From contig CAMGKS010000008.1 in assembly GCA_946056785.1 (NCBI GenBank), positions 1-17,428 on the forward strand: a stretch of DNA of 17,428 nt, read 5' to 3'. Source of the stretch: an uncultured Clostridia bacterium (GTDB lineage Bacteria; Bacillota; Clostridia; Christensenellales; CAG-917). This document shows positions 1 through 6,596 of this stretch, in pieces (position 1 is the first letter of the stretch; each line of letters begins with the position of its first letter). The translations under genes and the position numbers were made by a program. The notes under the pieces were generated by a model. That model was not told the origin of the DNA and made no database searches. It saw only the letters and a list, made by a program, of their open reading frames with translations.

Positions 1-138
1 GTAATTTTAAAGGATAAGATTGTAAGCTACCGATTAGCGGCACGGCTCAAAATAATGTTGCGTTTATAAGTGACGAAATAAGTAACGAAATAAGTGACGG
101 AATCAAAACTCTTTGAACGGCGAAAATGTTTTTTACTA
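1..138. other. Left-edge stretch without a supported gene
   Basis: No complete gene is visible. One + frame is open from base 1 to a TAA at 67-69, and another runs from 18 to a TGA at 114-116, ending in a repetitive Ile-Ser-Asp/Asn-Glu tail. Either could be the 3' end of a gene cut by the window edge, but the two open frames differ and neither can be joined to a start, so no CDS is called. The stretch contains the 12-bp triple repeat listed separately. Confidence 0.4.
66..101. repeat. Three tandem 12-bp units
   Basis: ATAAGTGACGAA (66-77), ATAAGTAACGAA (78-89) and ATAAGTGACGGA (90-101) lie head to tail with one substitution each in units 2 and 3 relative to unit 1. As the period is a multiple of three, the repeat would encode a repeating Ile-Ser-Asp/Asn-Glu/Gly tetrapeptide in the frame that stops at 114-116. 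Confidence 0.85.
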
Positions 139-167
139 TTGACATAAGAATTTACATATTATATAAT
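139..167 (+). promoter_or_regulatory. Sigma-A promoter of lipoprotein copy 1
   Basis: A perfect -35 TTGACA (139-144) and a perfect -10 TATAAT (162-167) are separated by 17 bp. Predicted transcription start is near 174-175, about 57 nt upstream of the ATG at 232. Confidence 0.88.
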
Positions 168-181
168 AGGTGTATAAAAAG

Positions 182-197
182 TGTAACGTAAGTTACA
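182..197 (+). promoter_or_regulatory. 5'-end hairpin or operator, copy 1
   Basis: A perfect inverted repeat TGTAAC-GTAA-GTTACA lies just downstream of the predicted transcription start. As RNA it is a 6-bp stem closed by C-G over GUAA, a GNRA-type tetraloop. The second lipoprotein gene has the equivalent element at 976-991 with different outer base pairs but preserved pairing, which favours a structural role. A DNA operator is the alternative. Confidence 0.6.
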
Positions 198-231
198 AAT
201 ATGTTTGCCTATGGCAAAAACGGAGGAAGAA

Positions 232-594
232 ATGAACAAAAAAAGAGTGTTAGCTATTGTAGCAATTATTGCAATCGTTGCTCTTATGGCAGTTTGCCTT
301 TGCGCATGTAATGCTGAAAGCATCACCAAAAAACTTGAAAAGAAAGGCTATACCTGTGCGGCACTTGAGGACGAAGAAAAGGACTCAACCATTGCTTGGA
401 GTGTATCGGCAGCAAAAGGCGTTTTGGGCGATTGGGTAGAAGTTGCTAAATTCAACAAACTTGCCGACGCAAAAGATGCACAAGCCGATGCTGAGAAAGC
501 TACCGGTGAAATTGGCGGATATAAAGTTGTTTGTAAGAGAGTCGGCAGCGTTGTTTTCTACGGCACAGAGCAAGGCGTTAAAGACGCAATGTAA
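232..594 (+). CDS. Small lipoprotein, copy 1
   Basis: This is a 120-aa protein of no family I recognise. Residues 1-26 form a lipoprotein signal peptide: a basic start (MNKKR), a hydrophobic core, and lipobox L23-C24-A25-C26, so the mature protein should be anchored by C26 on the outer face of the membrane. The remainder is a small soluble domain, rich in Lys, Ala, Asp and Glu, ending GTEQGVKDAM. The ATG at 232 is chosen because GGAGG (222-226) lies five bases upstream; a TTG at 205 would add nine residues before a normal signal peptide and overrun that ribosome site. It is a monocistronic unit with its own promoter and terminator. The signal peptide and last ten residues match the paralogue at 1019-1399, while the middle has diverged strongly. 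Confidence 0.85.
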   Translation: MNKKRVLAIVAIIAIVALMAVCLCACNAESITKKLEKKGYTCAALEDEEKDSTIAWSVSAAKGVLGDWVEVAKFNKLADAKDAQADAEKATGEIGGYKVVCKRVGSVVFYGTEQGVKDAM

Positions 595-665
595 TTGCAA
601 TTATCGTTACGATCAAACAGTATGATTGAAAAATAAAAAGACCGCAAATGCGGTCTTTTTATTTT
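593..665 (+). repeat. 3' cassette, copy A
   Basis: From the stop codon to beyond the terminator this matches 1398-1470 with a single substitution (T654 versus C1459). The identity extends back into the coding end to base 561. It contains two consecutive palindromes, AATTGCAATT (593-602) and ATCGTTACGAT (603-613), before the terminator. Confidence 0.9.
635..663 (+). terminator. Intrinsic terminator of lipoprotein copy 1
   Basis: AAAAAGACCGC (635-645), loop AAAT (646-649) and GCGGTCTTTTT (650-660) form a perfect 11-bp stem ending in a T-rich tract. The A-tract and T-tract are symmetrical, so it could act in both directions. Confidence 0.9.
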
Positions 666-674
666 GCTTCCCTT

Positions 675-842
675 GGGTGTAGCGGCAAAAGGCGTTTTGG
701 GCGGAATAGTTACCGTTTTAAATACAAAGAATAGCCGAAAGAATAGCCGACGCCAAAAACTACGGCGAAATTGACGGAGCGAAAATGTTTGGAAAAAGGG
801 CGGAAGCTATTTTACGGCACGGTGGCGTTATTGAAAGATTAA
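675..842 (+). pseudogene. Decayed third copy of the small lipoprotein
   Basis: The stretch aligns with the middle and end of the gene at 232-594. A 21-base block at 682-702 matches bases 411-431 with one substitution. Further matches are a GCCGACGC block (745-752 against 464-471), GGCGAAATTGACGGA against GGTGAAATTGGCGGA, and TACGGCAC followed shortly by GGCGTTA near the end. Signal peptide and start codon are absent. The reading frame is broken near 726-749, where a 12-bp unit (AAAGAATAGCCG) is exactly duplicated and one base is lost relative to copy 1. No stop or terminator matching the 3' cassette follows. I read it as a truncated, frameshifted relic. The alignment was made by eye, so the exact ends are approximate. 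Confidence 0.65.
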
Positions 843-940
843 AGAGAAAAATACATAAAATTGTGATGAAGTAAAGGCTAAGCCGATTAAAAAGATTTTG
901 TTCTTTTATCTGCCGCTTATGATAGAGCGAGTTACCGCTA

Positions 941-969
941 TTGACAAAGGTTACCGTGTGTGATAATAT
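941..969 (+). promoter_or_regulatory. Sigma-A promoter of lipoprotein copy 2
   Basis: TTGACA (941-946) is a perfect -35. The -10 is either GATAAT (962-967, 15-bp spacer) or TAATAT (964-969, 17-bp spacer). Either puts the start of transcription close to the hairpin at 976-991. Confidence 0.75.
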
Positions 970-975
970 TTAGCT

Positions 976-991
976 AATAACGAAAGTTATT
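976..991 (+). promoter_or_regulatory. 5'-end hairpin or operator, copy 2
   Basis: AATAAC-GAAA-GTTATT is a perfect 6-bp inverted repeat around a GAAA (GNRA-type) loop, closed by the same C-G pair as the element at 182-197. The outer pairs differ from copy 1 (U-A and G-C there, A-U and A-U here), but pairing is retained on both sides. Confidence 0.6.
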
Positions 992-1018
992 GAGTTGTTT
1001 ATAAAAACGGAGGTACTT

Positions 1019-1399
1019 ATGAATAAGAAAAGAGTGTTAGCTATTGTGGCAATTATTGCAATAGTTGCCCTTATGGCAGTTTGCCTTTGTGCATGTAATG
1101 CCGAAAGCATTGCTAAAAAACTTGAAAAGAAAGGCTATGACGTAGAAGTTGCAACGGATAAAGATATTGCAGATACGGAAGAAATATGCAAAGCGATAGG
1201 TTGTGAAGGCGGAATTAAATGGGCGGTTTCAGGTGAAAAAGAAACGGACGCCGTTACCGTAATTAAGTTTGAGAAATCTGCCGACGCTAAAAAGCTTCGC
1301 GATTATTATCAAGAAATGGCCGGAGACTCTGTAACCATTAAAATTGTAGCCAGCGTGTTTTATCTCGGCACAGAGCAAGGCGTTAAAGACGCAATGTAA
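1019..1399 (+). CDS. Small lipoprotein, copy 2
   Basis: This 126-aa paralogue of the gene at 232-594 has the same signal peptide and lipobox (L23-C24-A25-C26); the first 40 residues differ at one position (T32 to A), while most nucleotide differences there are silent. Residues from about 41 to 110 are largely different, more acidic and six residues longer overall, and the last ten (GTEQGVKDAM) are identical. GGAGG (1009-1013) five bases before the ATG fixes the start; an upstream in-frame start at 995 would overrun that site. The gene is monocistronic with its own promoter and terminator. Function is unknown. The conserved export signal with a variable exposed domain suggests surface-exposed or secreted-peptide-like diversification, which is inference. 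Confidence 0.86.
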   Translation: MNKKRVLAIVAIIAIVALMAVCLCACNAESIAKKLEKKGYDVEVATDKDIADTEEICKAIGCEGGIKWAVSGEKETDAVTVIKFEKSADAKKLRDYYQEMAGDSVTIKIVASVFYLGTEQGVKDAM

Positions 1400-1470
1400 T
1401 TGCAATTATCGTTACGATCAAACAGTATGATTGAAAAATAAAAAGACCGCAAATGCGGCCTTTTTATTTA
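1398..1470 (+). repeat. 3' cassette, copy B
   Basis: This is the second copy of the cassette at 593-665, with one substitution at 1459. It includes the same two adjacent palindromes directly after the stop codon. The near-identity runs from 1366 to 1470 (105 bp). Confidence 0.9.
1441..1467 (+). terminator. Intrinsic terminator of lipoprotein copy 2
   Basis: AAAAGACCGC (1441-1450), AAAT loop, GCGGCCTTTTT (1455-1465). It is the same hairpin as at 635-663 but with an A-C mismatch (1446 against 1459), so it may be slightly weaker. Confidence 0.85.
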
Positions 1471-1781
1471 AATTATAATTCAAATTAATAAAAATTCAAA
1501 AGCTATAATCTAAACGGTTTTCTCATATTAGTTTCCGCTTGGCAAATTTAAGTTCTAACAAAAATAGAGTTTAAACTTAAAGTTTTAATTCAATCGGTTT
1601 TCGTTTATTAGTTTTTGCTTGACTAATTAAAGGTTTTAACTAAAATCGACTTAAAGTTTTTAACTAATAATTAAAGTCTTAAATTAAAATAGAGTTTTAA
1701 TTAATGTTTAAATTCAAACGTTTTTAAATTTAACGATTTAAACTTAAACCGATTTTTAAACTTAAAACCTTTTATGATTGC
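1471..1781. repeat. AT-rich spacer with a degenerate 80-bp repeat
   Basis: There is no gene here. Bases from 1507 and from 1587 align at about 75% over the first 44 positions (common core CGGTTTTC, then ATTAGTTT, then GCTTG), giving a period of 80 bp and ending near 1656. The rest is built of variations on TTTAAACTTAAA. No GC-rich hairpin that would terminate the minus-strand acyl-CoA synthetase gene is visible. Confidence 0.6.
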
Positions 1782-3431
1782 TTATTTTTCGTCGTTGTCT
1801 TTCTTTCTTATATCCACACGCTTGATTTTTCCGCTTGTAGTTTTAGGAAGTTCGGAAACAAATTCGATAATTCTCGGATACTTATAAGGAGCGGTGAGAC
1901 GTTTAACGTGGTCTTGCAATTCTTTTTTAAGTTCATCGCTTGGTTCGTAACCTTTGGCAAGGATAATCGTGGCTTTTACGACTTGCCCTCTAAGCGGGTC
2001 AGGGGCGCCTGTGATAGCACATTCGAGTACGCTCGGATGTTCCATAAGAGCAGATTCGACTTCAAACGGTCCTATACGGTAGCCGCTTGATTTAATGATA
2101 TCGTCTTTTCTTCCAACAAACCAATAATAGCCGTTTTTATCTTTTATGGCAAGGTCGCCCGTGTGATAATACTTTCCGCCTCTTGCCGCTTTCGTTCTTG
2201 CTTCATCGCCCTTATAATTTGAAACGAGTCCGCAATATACGCTTGAATTTAAAATTGCAATTTCGCCTTCCGTTCCGTCAGGAACCGGTTCTTCATCGTC
2301 GTCGATGAGCGTTATGTCATAAATAGGACTTGGCTTTCCCAAAGATCCGACGACAGGTTCTTCAAAAAAGTATGAACCGAGAAGAACGGTTGATTCGGTT
2401 TGACCGAAGCCTTCGTAAATCTTTTGTCCCGTTGCGTCGTAAAATTGCTTGAAAACTTCGGGATTAAGCGCTTCGCCTGCCGTAGAGCAGTGGGTCAAAG
2501 ACGAAAAATTATATTTTGAAAGGTCTTCTTTTATAAGGAAACGATAAATCGTCGGCGGAGCACAGAAAGTCGTAATTTTATATTTATCGATAAACGGAAG
2601 AACGTCTGTCGGCGTAAATCTGCCGTTGTAATCGTATGCAAAGATTGCCGTACCCGAAATCCATTGTCCGTAAATTTTGCCCCAACTGCATTTTGCCCAG
2701 CCGGTTTCAGCCATTGTGAAGTGCAAACCGTCGTCGACGACTTTTTGCCAGAAATACGCCGTGATGATATGTCCGATAGGATAATAATGATTGTGTTCGA
2801 CCATTTTAGGCATTCCGGTTGTGCCCGACGTAAAATAACAGAGCATAGAGCCGTTAGGGTCGGGACGATTTACGGAAAGAACTTCGCTTTGTTTTTCCGT
2901 TTCTTCGCAAAGCACGTCGTAGCCTTCGACCTTTTTTGTGTAGAATATTTTTTTAAGTTCAGGGCATTTAGGCAAGGCAAACGCTATGTGTTCGATGACG
3001 TCTTCTTCCGCCGTCGCAAACAATAACTTTGCCTTTGATTCGTTTATACGGTATGCAATATCTTTTGCGGTCAGAAGATGCGTTGCCGGAATAAGCGTTA
3101 CGCCGATTTTATGGCAGGCAATCGTTAATACCCAATATTCCCAACGGCGGTTTAGCATGCTCATAACGTAATCGCCTTCTTTCAATCCGCAACTTAAAAT
3201 TAAGTTTGCCATTTTATTGGAAAGGATTGAAACGTCCTTAAACGATAAAATCTTTTCATCGCCTTGGGAATCGCACCAAACAAGAGCTTTTTTGTCCGGA
3301 CATAGGCGTGCGTATTCGTCAACTACGTCATATCCGAAGTTAAAATCTTTCGGCACGTTTAAACTTAAATTTTTGAATTCATCGTAGGACTTAAAGTCTG
3401 TTTTTGATAAAAATTTTCCAAGTAAATTCAT
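1782..3431 (-). CDS. Acyl-CoA synthetase, medium-chain (MACS) type
   Basis: A 549-aa cytosolic AMP-forming ligase that activates a carboxylic acid with ATP through an acyl-adenylate and transfers it to CoA. In order: phosphate-binding loop TSGTTGMPK (201-209), a GWAKCSWGK stretch around 244-252 typical of the MACS branch, adenylate motif YEGFGQTES (339-347), ATP-ribose motif YHTGD (422-426), hinge/A8 region GRKDDIIKSSGYRIGP (440-455), and the catalytic lysine K535 in TTSGKIKR. Length is normal. The start is the ATG at 3431, giving MNLLGKF; a longer open frame to 3560 exists, but its extra 43 residues resemble no family member and would cross the gene's own promoter. The ribosome site is weak (AAGAAG). 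It is divergent from the gene at 3588 and has no neighbour from a fatty acid pathway. Substrate (butyrate to medium chain, or a branched acid) cannot be told from sequence. Confidence 0.88.
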   Translation of the reverse strand: MNLLGKFLSKTDFKSYDEFKNLSLNVPKDFNFGYDVVDEYARLCPDKKALVWCDSQGDEKILSFKDVSILSNKMANLILSCGLKEGDYVMSMLNRRWEYWVLTIACHKIGVTLIPATHLLTAKDIAYRINESKAKLLFATAEEDVIEHIAFALPKCPELKKIFYTKKVEGYDVLCEETEKQSEVLSVNRPDPNGSMLCYFTSGTTGMPKMVEHNHYYPIGHIITAYFWQKVVDDGLHFTMAETGWAKCSWGKIYGQWISGTAIFAYDYNGRFTPTDVLPFIDKYKITTFCAPPTIYRFLIKEDLSKYNFSSLTHCSTAGEALNPEVFKQFYDATGQKIYEGFGQTESTVLLGSYFFEEPVVGSLGKPSPIYDITLIDDDEEPVPDGTEGEIAILNSSVYCGLVSNYKGDEARTKAARGGKYYHTGDLAIKDKNGYYWFVGRKDDIIKSSGYRIGPFEVESALMEHPSVLECAITGAPDPLRGQVVKATIILAKGYEPSDELKKELQDHVKRLTAPYKYPRIIEFVSELPKTTSGKIKRVDIRKKDNDEK

Positions 3432-3468
3432 AGCATTTCTTCTTTTTAAGTATTTCTTTATTTCAATA

Positions 3469-3497
3469 ATTCTAACGCACAATTTGCGATTTGTAAA
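3469..3497 (-). promoter_or_regulatory. Promoter of the acyl-CoA synthetase
   Basis: On the minus strand, -35 TTTACA (3497-3492) and -10 TAGAAT (3474-3469) are separated by 17 bp. This places transcription start inside the longer open frame and supports translation from 3431. Confidence 0.65.
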
Positions 3498-3526
3498 ACA
3501 ATTTTTAACGCTCAAATGAAAAAATA

Positions 3527-3555
3527 TTGCTTTTGTAAATGCCGTGTGATATACT
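3527..3555 (+). promoter_or_regulatory. Promoter of the small membrane-protein pair
   Basis: TTGCTT (3527-3532) and TATACT (3550-3555) are 17 bp apart, 33 bp before the ATG at 3588. It is divergent to the promoter at 3469-3497; the two -35 elements are 29 bp apart. Confidence 0.6.
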
Positions 3556-3587
3556 GACAATGTAAATAAACGAATGAGGTAGGCCTT

Positions 3588-3998
3588 ATGATACAGGAAA
3601 AAAACAATGAGGTTTTAAAAGCAATCGTTAATCTTGTCGGAGAAACCGACGCGTTTAAAATTCTTGACGCCGATGAAATTATCGCCGCCGTTCCGAGCAG
3701 TCTTGCTCTCGATAAAAACGGACTTAAAGAGGCGATTAAGGAAATAAGCGACAGGGAAATGGTTAAGGTCAAGTATTCTAACGATGACGAATATTGTCTT
3801 GCCCTTCTTCCGAAAGCCAAAATCGAAGAAGATTCAATCGAAGTTATGGCAGGCACGGCAAAAGAGGGAATCGTCGGTAAAATCGGGAAGAATTGGTCTT
3901 TAAAAAAGTCGGTGTTTTTTGCCGCTCTGTTCGGTGCGTTAGTCGGCGGAATTATCGTTACGATTTTAAGTGCAATCGTTATAGCACTTGTTAAATAG
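3588..3998 (+). CDS. Hypothetical protein, winged-helix-like domain plus C-terminal membrane helix
   Basis: This 136-aa protein matches no family I can name. Residues 1 to about 75 are soluble and look like a small winged-helix fold: two helices, then a likely recognition helix (DKNGLKEAIKEISDREM, 42-58), then two short strands (VKVKYSNDDEYCLALL). Residues 76-105 form a polar linker, and 109-134 one hydrophobic membrane helix (GALVGGIIVTILSAIVIALV) ending at the C-terminus, so the N-terminal domain should face the cytoplasm as a tail-anchored protein. GAGGT (3576-3580) precedes the ATG. The next gene starts seven bases after the stop and has the same architecture, so the two are probably co-translated and may pair. 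The DNA-binding fold is inferred from helix pattern only; protein-protein binding is equally possible. Confidence 0.7.
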   Translation: MIQEKNNEVLKAIVNLVGETDAFKILDADEIIAAVPSSLALDKNGLKEAIKEISDREMVKVKYSNDDEYCLALLPKAKIEEDSIEVMAGTAKEGIVGKIGKNWSLKKSVFFAALFGALVGGIIVTILSAIVIALVK

Positions 3999-4005
3999 GT
4001 AATAT

Positions 4006-4404
4006 ATGGCTCTTGAAAAGAATTCAACTCTGACAAAAAAGGAAAAAGCTATAATGCGGTACGTCTACAATGCTGCCAGCAAAAATAAAGGCGTATGCAT
4101 TATGCGTCCTGTCGATATTTTTTCGAATATCAGCTATGATTTGGAGTTCGATTCCGACGAACTCGAACCTACCTTAAAAAATCTCGAACTCGACGACTAT
4201 TTCGACCTTACGAAAACCGACAAAAGAGGCGAATTGTATTATTGCATAAATTTACATAAAAAAGGATTGGCGTTTGCAAGAGATGAAGCAAGTTTCAAAA
4301 AGAAATTGGCGTTTAAAATCGTTATCGCCGTAATTTCGGGCGCTTGCACTGCAATAGTCGGTTGGCTTATAAAGTTTATTTTAAACCAGACGGTTGGCAT
4401 GTAA
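4006..4404 (+). CDS. Hypothetical protein, second winged-helix-like tail-anchored protein
   Basis: This 132-aa protein shares the upstream gene's plan: an N-terminal soluble domain (residues 8-85) with a helix pattern and a strand pair (DDYFDLTKTDKRGELYYCINL) consistent with a winged helix, a basic linker (FKKK, 97-100), and one membrane helix at about 103-127 near the C-terminus. Sequence identity with its neighbour is low by eye. The TAGGT overlapping the upstream stop codon serves as ribosome site six bases before the ATG, so translation is coupled. The final four residues (TVGM) arise from a 32-bp tandem duplication; without it the protein would end two codons after Q128. Function is unknown. 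A membrane-bound regulator or a heterodimer with the upstream product is a reasonable hypothesis, not a demonstrated one. Confidence 0.7.
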   Translation: MALEKNSTLTKKEKAIMRYVYNAASKNKGVCIMRPVDIFSNISYDLEFDSDELEPTLKNLELDDYFDLTKTDKRGELYYCINLHKKGLAFARDEASFKKKLAFKIVIAVISGACTAIVGWLIKFILNQTVGM

Positions 4405-4423
4405 AGTTTATTTTAAACCAGTT
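4360..4423 (+). repeat. 32-bp tandem duplication across a stop codon
   Basis: Two 32-bp units (4360-4391 and 4392-4423) share the core TAAAGTTTATTTTAAACCAG (4370-4389 and 4402-4421) and the leading GGTTGGC; they differ at about four positions. Because 32 is not a multiple of three, the second unit is read in another frame and supplies the present TAA at 4402-4404. Confidence 0.88.
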
Positions 4424-4445
4424 TGTGTGATTTTCTGTTTTAAAG

Positions 4446-4460
4446 TTTGAATTTTTCAAA
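4446..4460. promoter_or_regulatory. Inverted repeat upstream of uvrB
   Basis: TTTGAA-TTT-TTCAAA is a perfect 6-bp inverted repeat ending 18 bases before the uvrB ATG. It is a possible operator or small hairpin. It does not match the LexA box known from Bacillota (GAAC-4-GTTC type). Confidence 0.3.
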
Positions 4461-4478
4461 GCGGTAAACAATTAACAA

Positions 4479-6431
4479 ATGGAAGAAAAATTTCAGTTGG
4501 TTTCCAAATTCAAGCCTTGCGGCGATCAGCCGCAGGCTATTAAGGAACTTGTAGAAGGACTGAACGACGGATTCAGGACGCAAGTGCTTTTAGGCGTTAC
4601 CGGAAGCGGTAAAACTTTTACTATGGCAAACGTTATCGAACAGGTTCAGCGTCCCGCACTTGTAATTGCACACAATAAAACGCTTGCCGCTCAGCTTTGT
4701 AACGAATTCCGCGAATTTTTTCCTAACAACCGCGTGGAATTTTTTGTTTCTTATTACGATTATTTTCAGCCTGAAGCTTACATTCCCAGAAGCGATACGT
4801 ATATCGAAAAAGACCTTGCCATAAACGATGAAATCGATAAATTAAGGCACAGTGCAACGGCTTCTCTTTGTGAAAGAAGAGATACGATCGTCGTGGCTTC
4901 CGTCTCCTGCATTTACGGACTCGGAGCTCCGATAGAGTATTATTCTCAGGCAGTGTCGCTGCGAGAGGGCGAATGCTATGACCGTGACGAGCTTATCGAC
5001 AAACTTATAGATATTCAATATAAACGTAACGACGTCGATTTTATCCGCTCAACGTTCAGAGTGCGTGGTGACGTTATTGATATTTATCCTGCCGCAAACA
5101 CCGATATTGCCGTAAGGGTTGAGTTTTTCGGAGACGAAATAGAAAAAATATCCGAAATCGACGCTTTAACTTGCAAGCCGATTAAGTATTTAAAACATAT
5201 TATGATTTTCCCGGCAAGTCACTACGTAGTCGGCGGAGATAAAGAAGCTATCCTTTCTCAGATTTTACGCGATAAAGAAGAAAGACGTAAATTTTTTGAA
5301 GAACAGGGCAAGTTTATCGAAGCTCAAAGAATTGACGAAAGAGTTAATTATGACGTTGAAATGATTAGGGAAATCGGCTATTGTTCGGGGATAGAGAATT
5401 ATAGCCGATATTTCGACGGACGTGAAATCGGACAGCCGCCTTATACGCTTATGGACTTTTTTAAGGACGACTATATCGTCTTTATCGACGAAAGTCATAT
5501 GACTATTCCGCAAATAAGAGCAATGTACAACGGAGATAAGGCGAGAAAGAAAAATCTTGTCGATTACGGTTTCAGGTTGCCTGCCGCTTACGACAACAGA
5601 CCGTTGACTTTTGACGAATTCGATAAGCGTATTAAACAACTTGTTTGTATCTCCGCAACTCCTGCCGAATATGAACTCGGGCAGGCGGATAAAGTGGTCG
5701 AACAACTTATTCGTCCTACGGGACTTGTCGATCCGCCGATTGAAATACGACCGACTTTAAATCAAATTGACAATCTTATTGGCGAGATAAACGCAGTAAC
5801 CGAATCGGGCGGCAGAACGCTTGTGACGACCATGACAAAGAAAATGGCGGAAAGCCTTACCGAATATTTAAGGGAAGTCAATATCAAAGTCAAGTATATG
5901 CACAGCGATATCGATACCTTAGAGCGTATAGAAATCGTAAAAGGGTTAAGGCTCGGAGAATTTGACGTTTTGGTGGGCATAAACCTTTTAAGAGAAGGTT
6001 TAGATTTGCCGGAAGTTAAACTCGTCGCTATTTTGGACGCCGATAAAGAGGGCTTTTTAAGAAGCGAAACTTCGCTTGTCCAGACGATAGGCAGAGCGGC
6101 ACGAAACAGCGAATCACGCGTTATTATGTATGCGGATAACGTCACGGGAAGTATGCAAAGAGCTATTACGGAAACAAACCGCAGACGTGAGAAACAAACG
6201 GAGTATAATAAAGAACATAACATAATCCCTAAAACGATAATCAAGCCGATAACGAACACGATTGAAATATCTAAAAAAGCCGATGAAGAAAAGAAGAAGC
6301 CGCAGGATATTAAAGCGGAAATAGAAAGACTTAACGCAAAAATGCGTCAGGCGGCGGATATGCTCGATTTTGAAGCGGCAATAAAACTCCGTGAAGAAAT
6401 TTCAGCTTTAAAAAAACAGTTAAGGCATTAA
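4479..6431 (+). CDS. uvrB: UvrB, excinuclease ABC subunit B
   Basis: UvrB is the damage-verifying helicase-like subunit of nucleotide excision repair. UvrA loads it onto a lesion and it then recruits UvrC for incision. The 650-aa protein is of normal length and complete. Visible motifs: Walker A GVTGSGKT (39-46), the damage-probing beta-hairpin [12 protein letters not shown] (92-103), the Walker B variant DESH (337-340), helicase motifs in the second RecA-like lobe (LREGLDLPE and QTIGRAARN), and a C-terminal UVR coiled-coil (about 612-646, ending [12 protein letters not shown]) that contacts UvrC. The start gives the standard family N-terminus ([17 protein letters not shown]). No good Shine-Dalgarno lies before it. 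It follows the membrane-protein pair by 74 bp and precedes uvrA by 298 bp; no SOS box was found on either side. Confidence 0.97.
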   Translation: MEEKFQLVSKFKPCGDQPQAIKELVEGLNDGFRTQVLLGVTGSGKTFTMANVIEQVQRPALVIAHNKTLAAQLCNEFREFFPNNRVEFFVSYYDYFQPEAYIPRSDTYIEKDLAINDEIDKLRHSATASLCERRDTIVVASVSCIYGLGAPIEYYSQAVSLREGECYDRDELIDKLIDIQYKRNDVDFIRSTFRVRGDVIDIYPAANTDIAVRVEFFGDEIEKISEIDALTCKPIKYLKHIMIFPASHYVVGGDKEAILSQILRDKEERRKFFEEQGKFIEAQRIDERVNYDVEMIREIGYCSGIENYSRYFDGREIGQPPYTLMDFFKDDYIVFIDESHMTIPQIRAMYNGDKARKKNLVDYGFRLPAAYDNRPLTFDEFDKRIKQLVCISATPAEYELGQADKVVEQLIRPTGLVDPPIEIRPTLNQIDNLIGEINAVTESGGRTLVTTMTKKMAESLTEYLREVNIKVKYMHSDIDTLERIEIVKGLRLGEFDVLVGINLLREGLDLPEVKLVAILDADKEGFLRSETSLVQTIGRAARNSESRVIMYADNVTGSMQRAITETNRRREKQTEYNKEHNIIPKTIIKPITNTIEISKKADEEKKKPQDIKAEIERLNAKMRQAADMLDFEAAIKLREEISALKKQLRH

Positions 6432-6540
6432 AGCGAAATAGCCGCTACGATTGAGAACAGACGCATGATAAAAGAATCTGCGGATAAAATTTGCGGCAAA
6501 ACAAGCAATTATAATTTTAGCTTTCAAGTTGAAATTAAAC

Positions 6541-6570
6541 TTGATTCATTTTGAAAAAGTCTGATAAAAT
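6541..6570 (+). promoter_or_regulatory. Candidate promoter of uvrA
   Basis: TTGATT (6541-6546) and TAAAAT (6565-6570) are 18 bp apart. It would give a leader of about 150 nt. uvrA may instead be read through from uvrB, as no terminator lies between them. Confidence 0.45.
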
Positions 6571-6596
6571 GCTTGGCTTAATCTAAAAAAGCTTGA

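Noticed and set aside
1..116. C-terminal fragment of an upstream gene
   Set aside because: Two different frames are open over different parts and neither can be connected to a start or family within the window.
3432..3560. N-terminal extension of the acyl-CoA synthetase by 43 residues
   Set aside because: It contains the gene's own -10/-35 pair and has no similarity to the family N-terminus; ATG at 3431 gives the normal length.
3512..4036. Minus-strand open frame opposite the small membrane-protein gene
   Set aside because: The + strand gene has a promoter, ribosome site and coherent domain plan; the antisense product has none and overlaps the divergent promoters.
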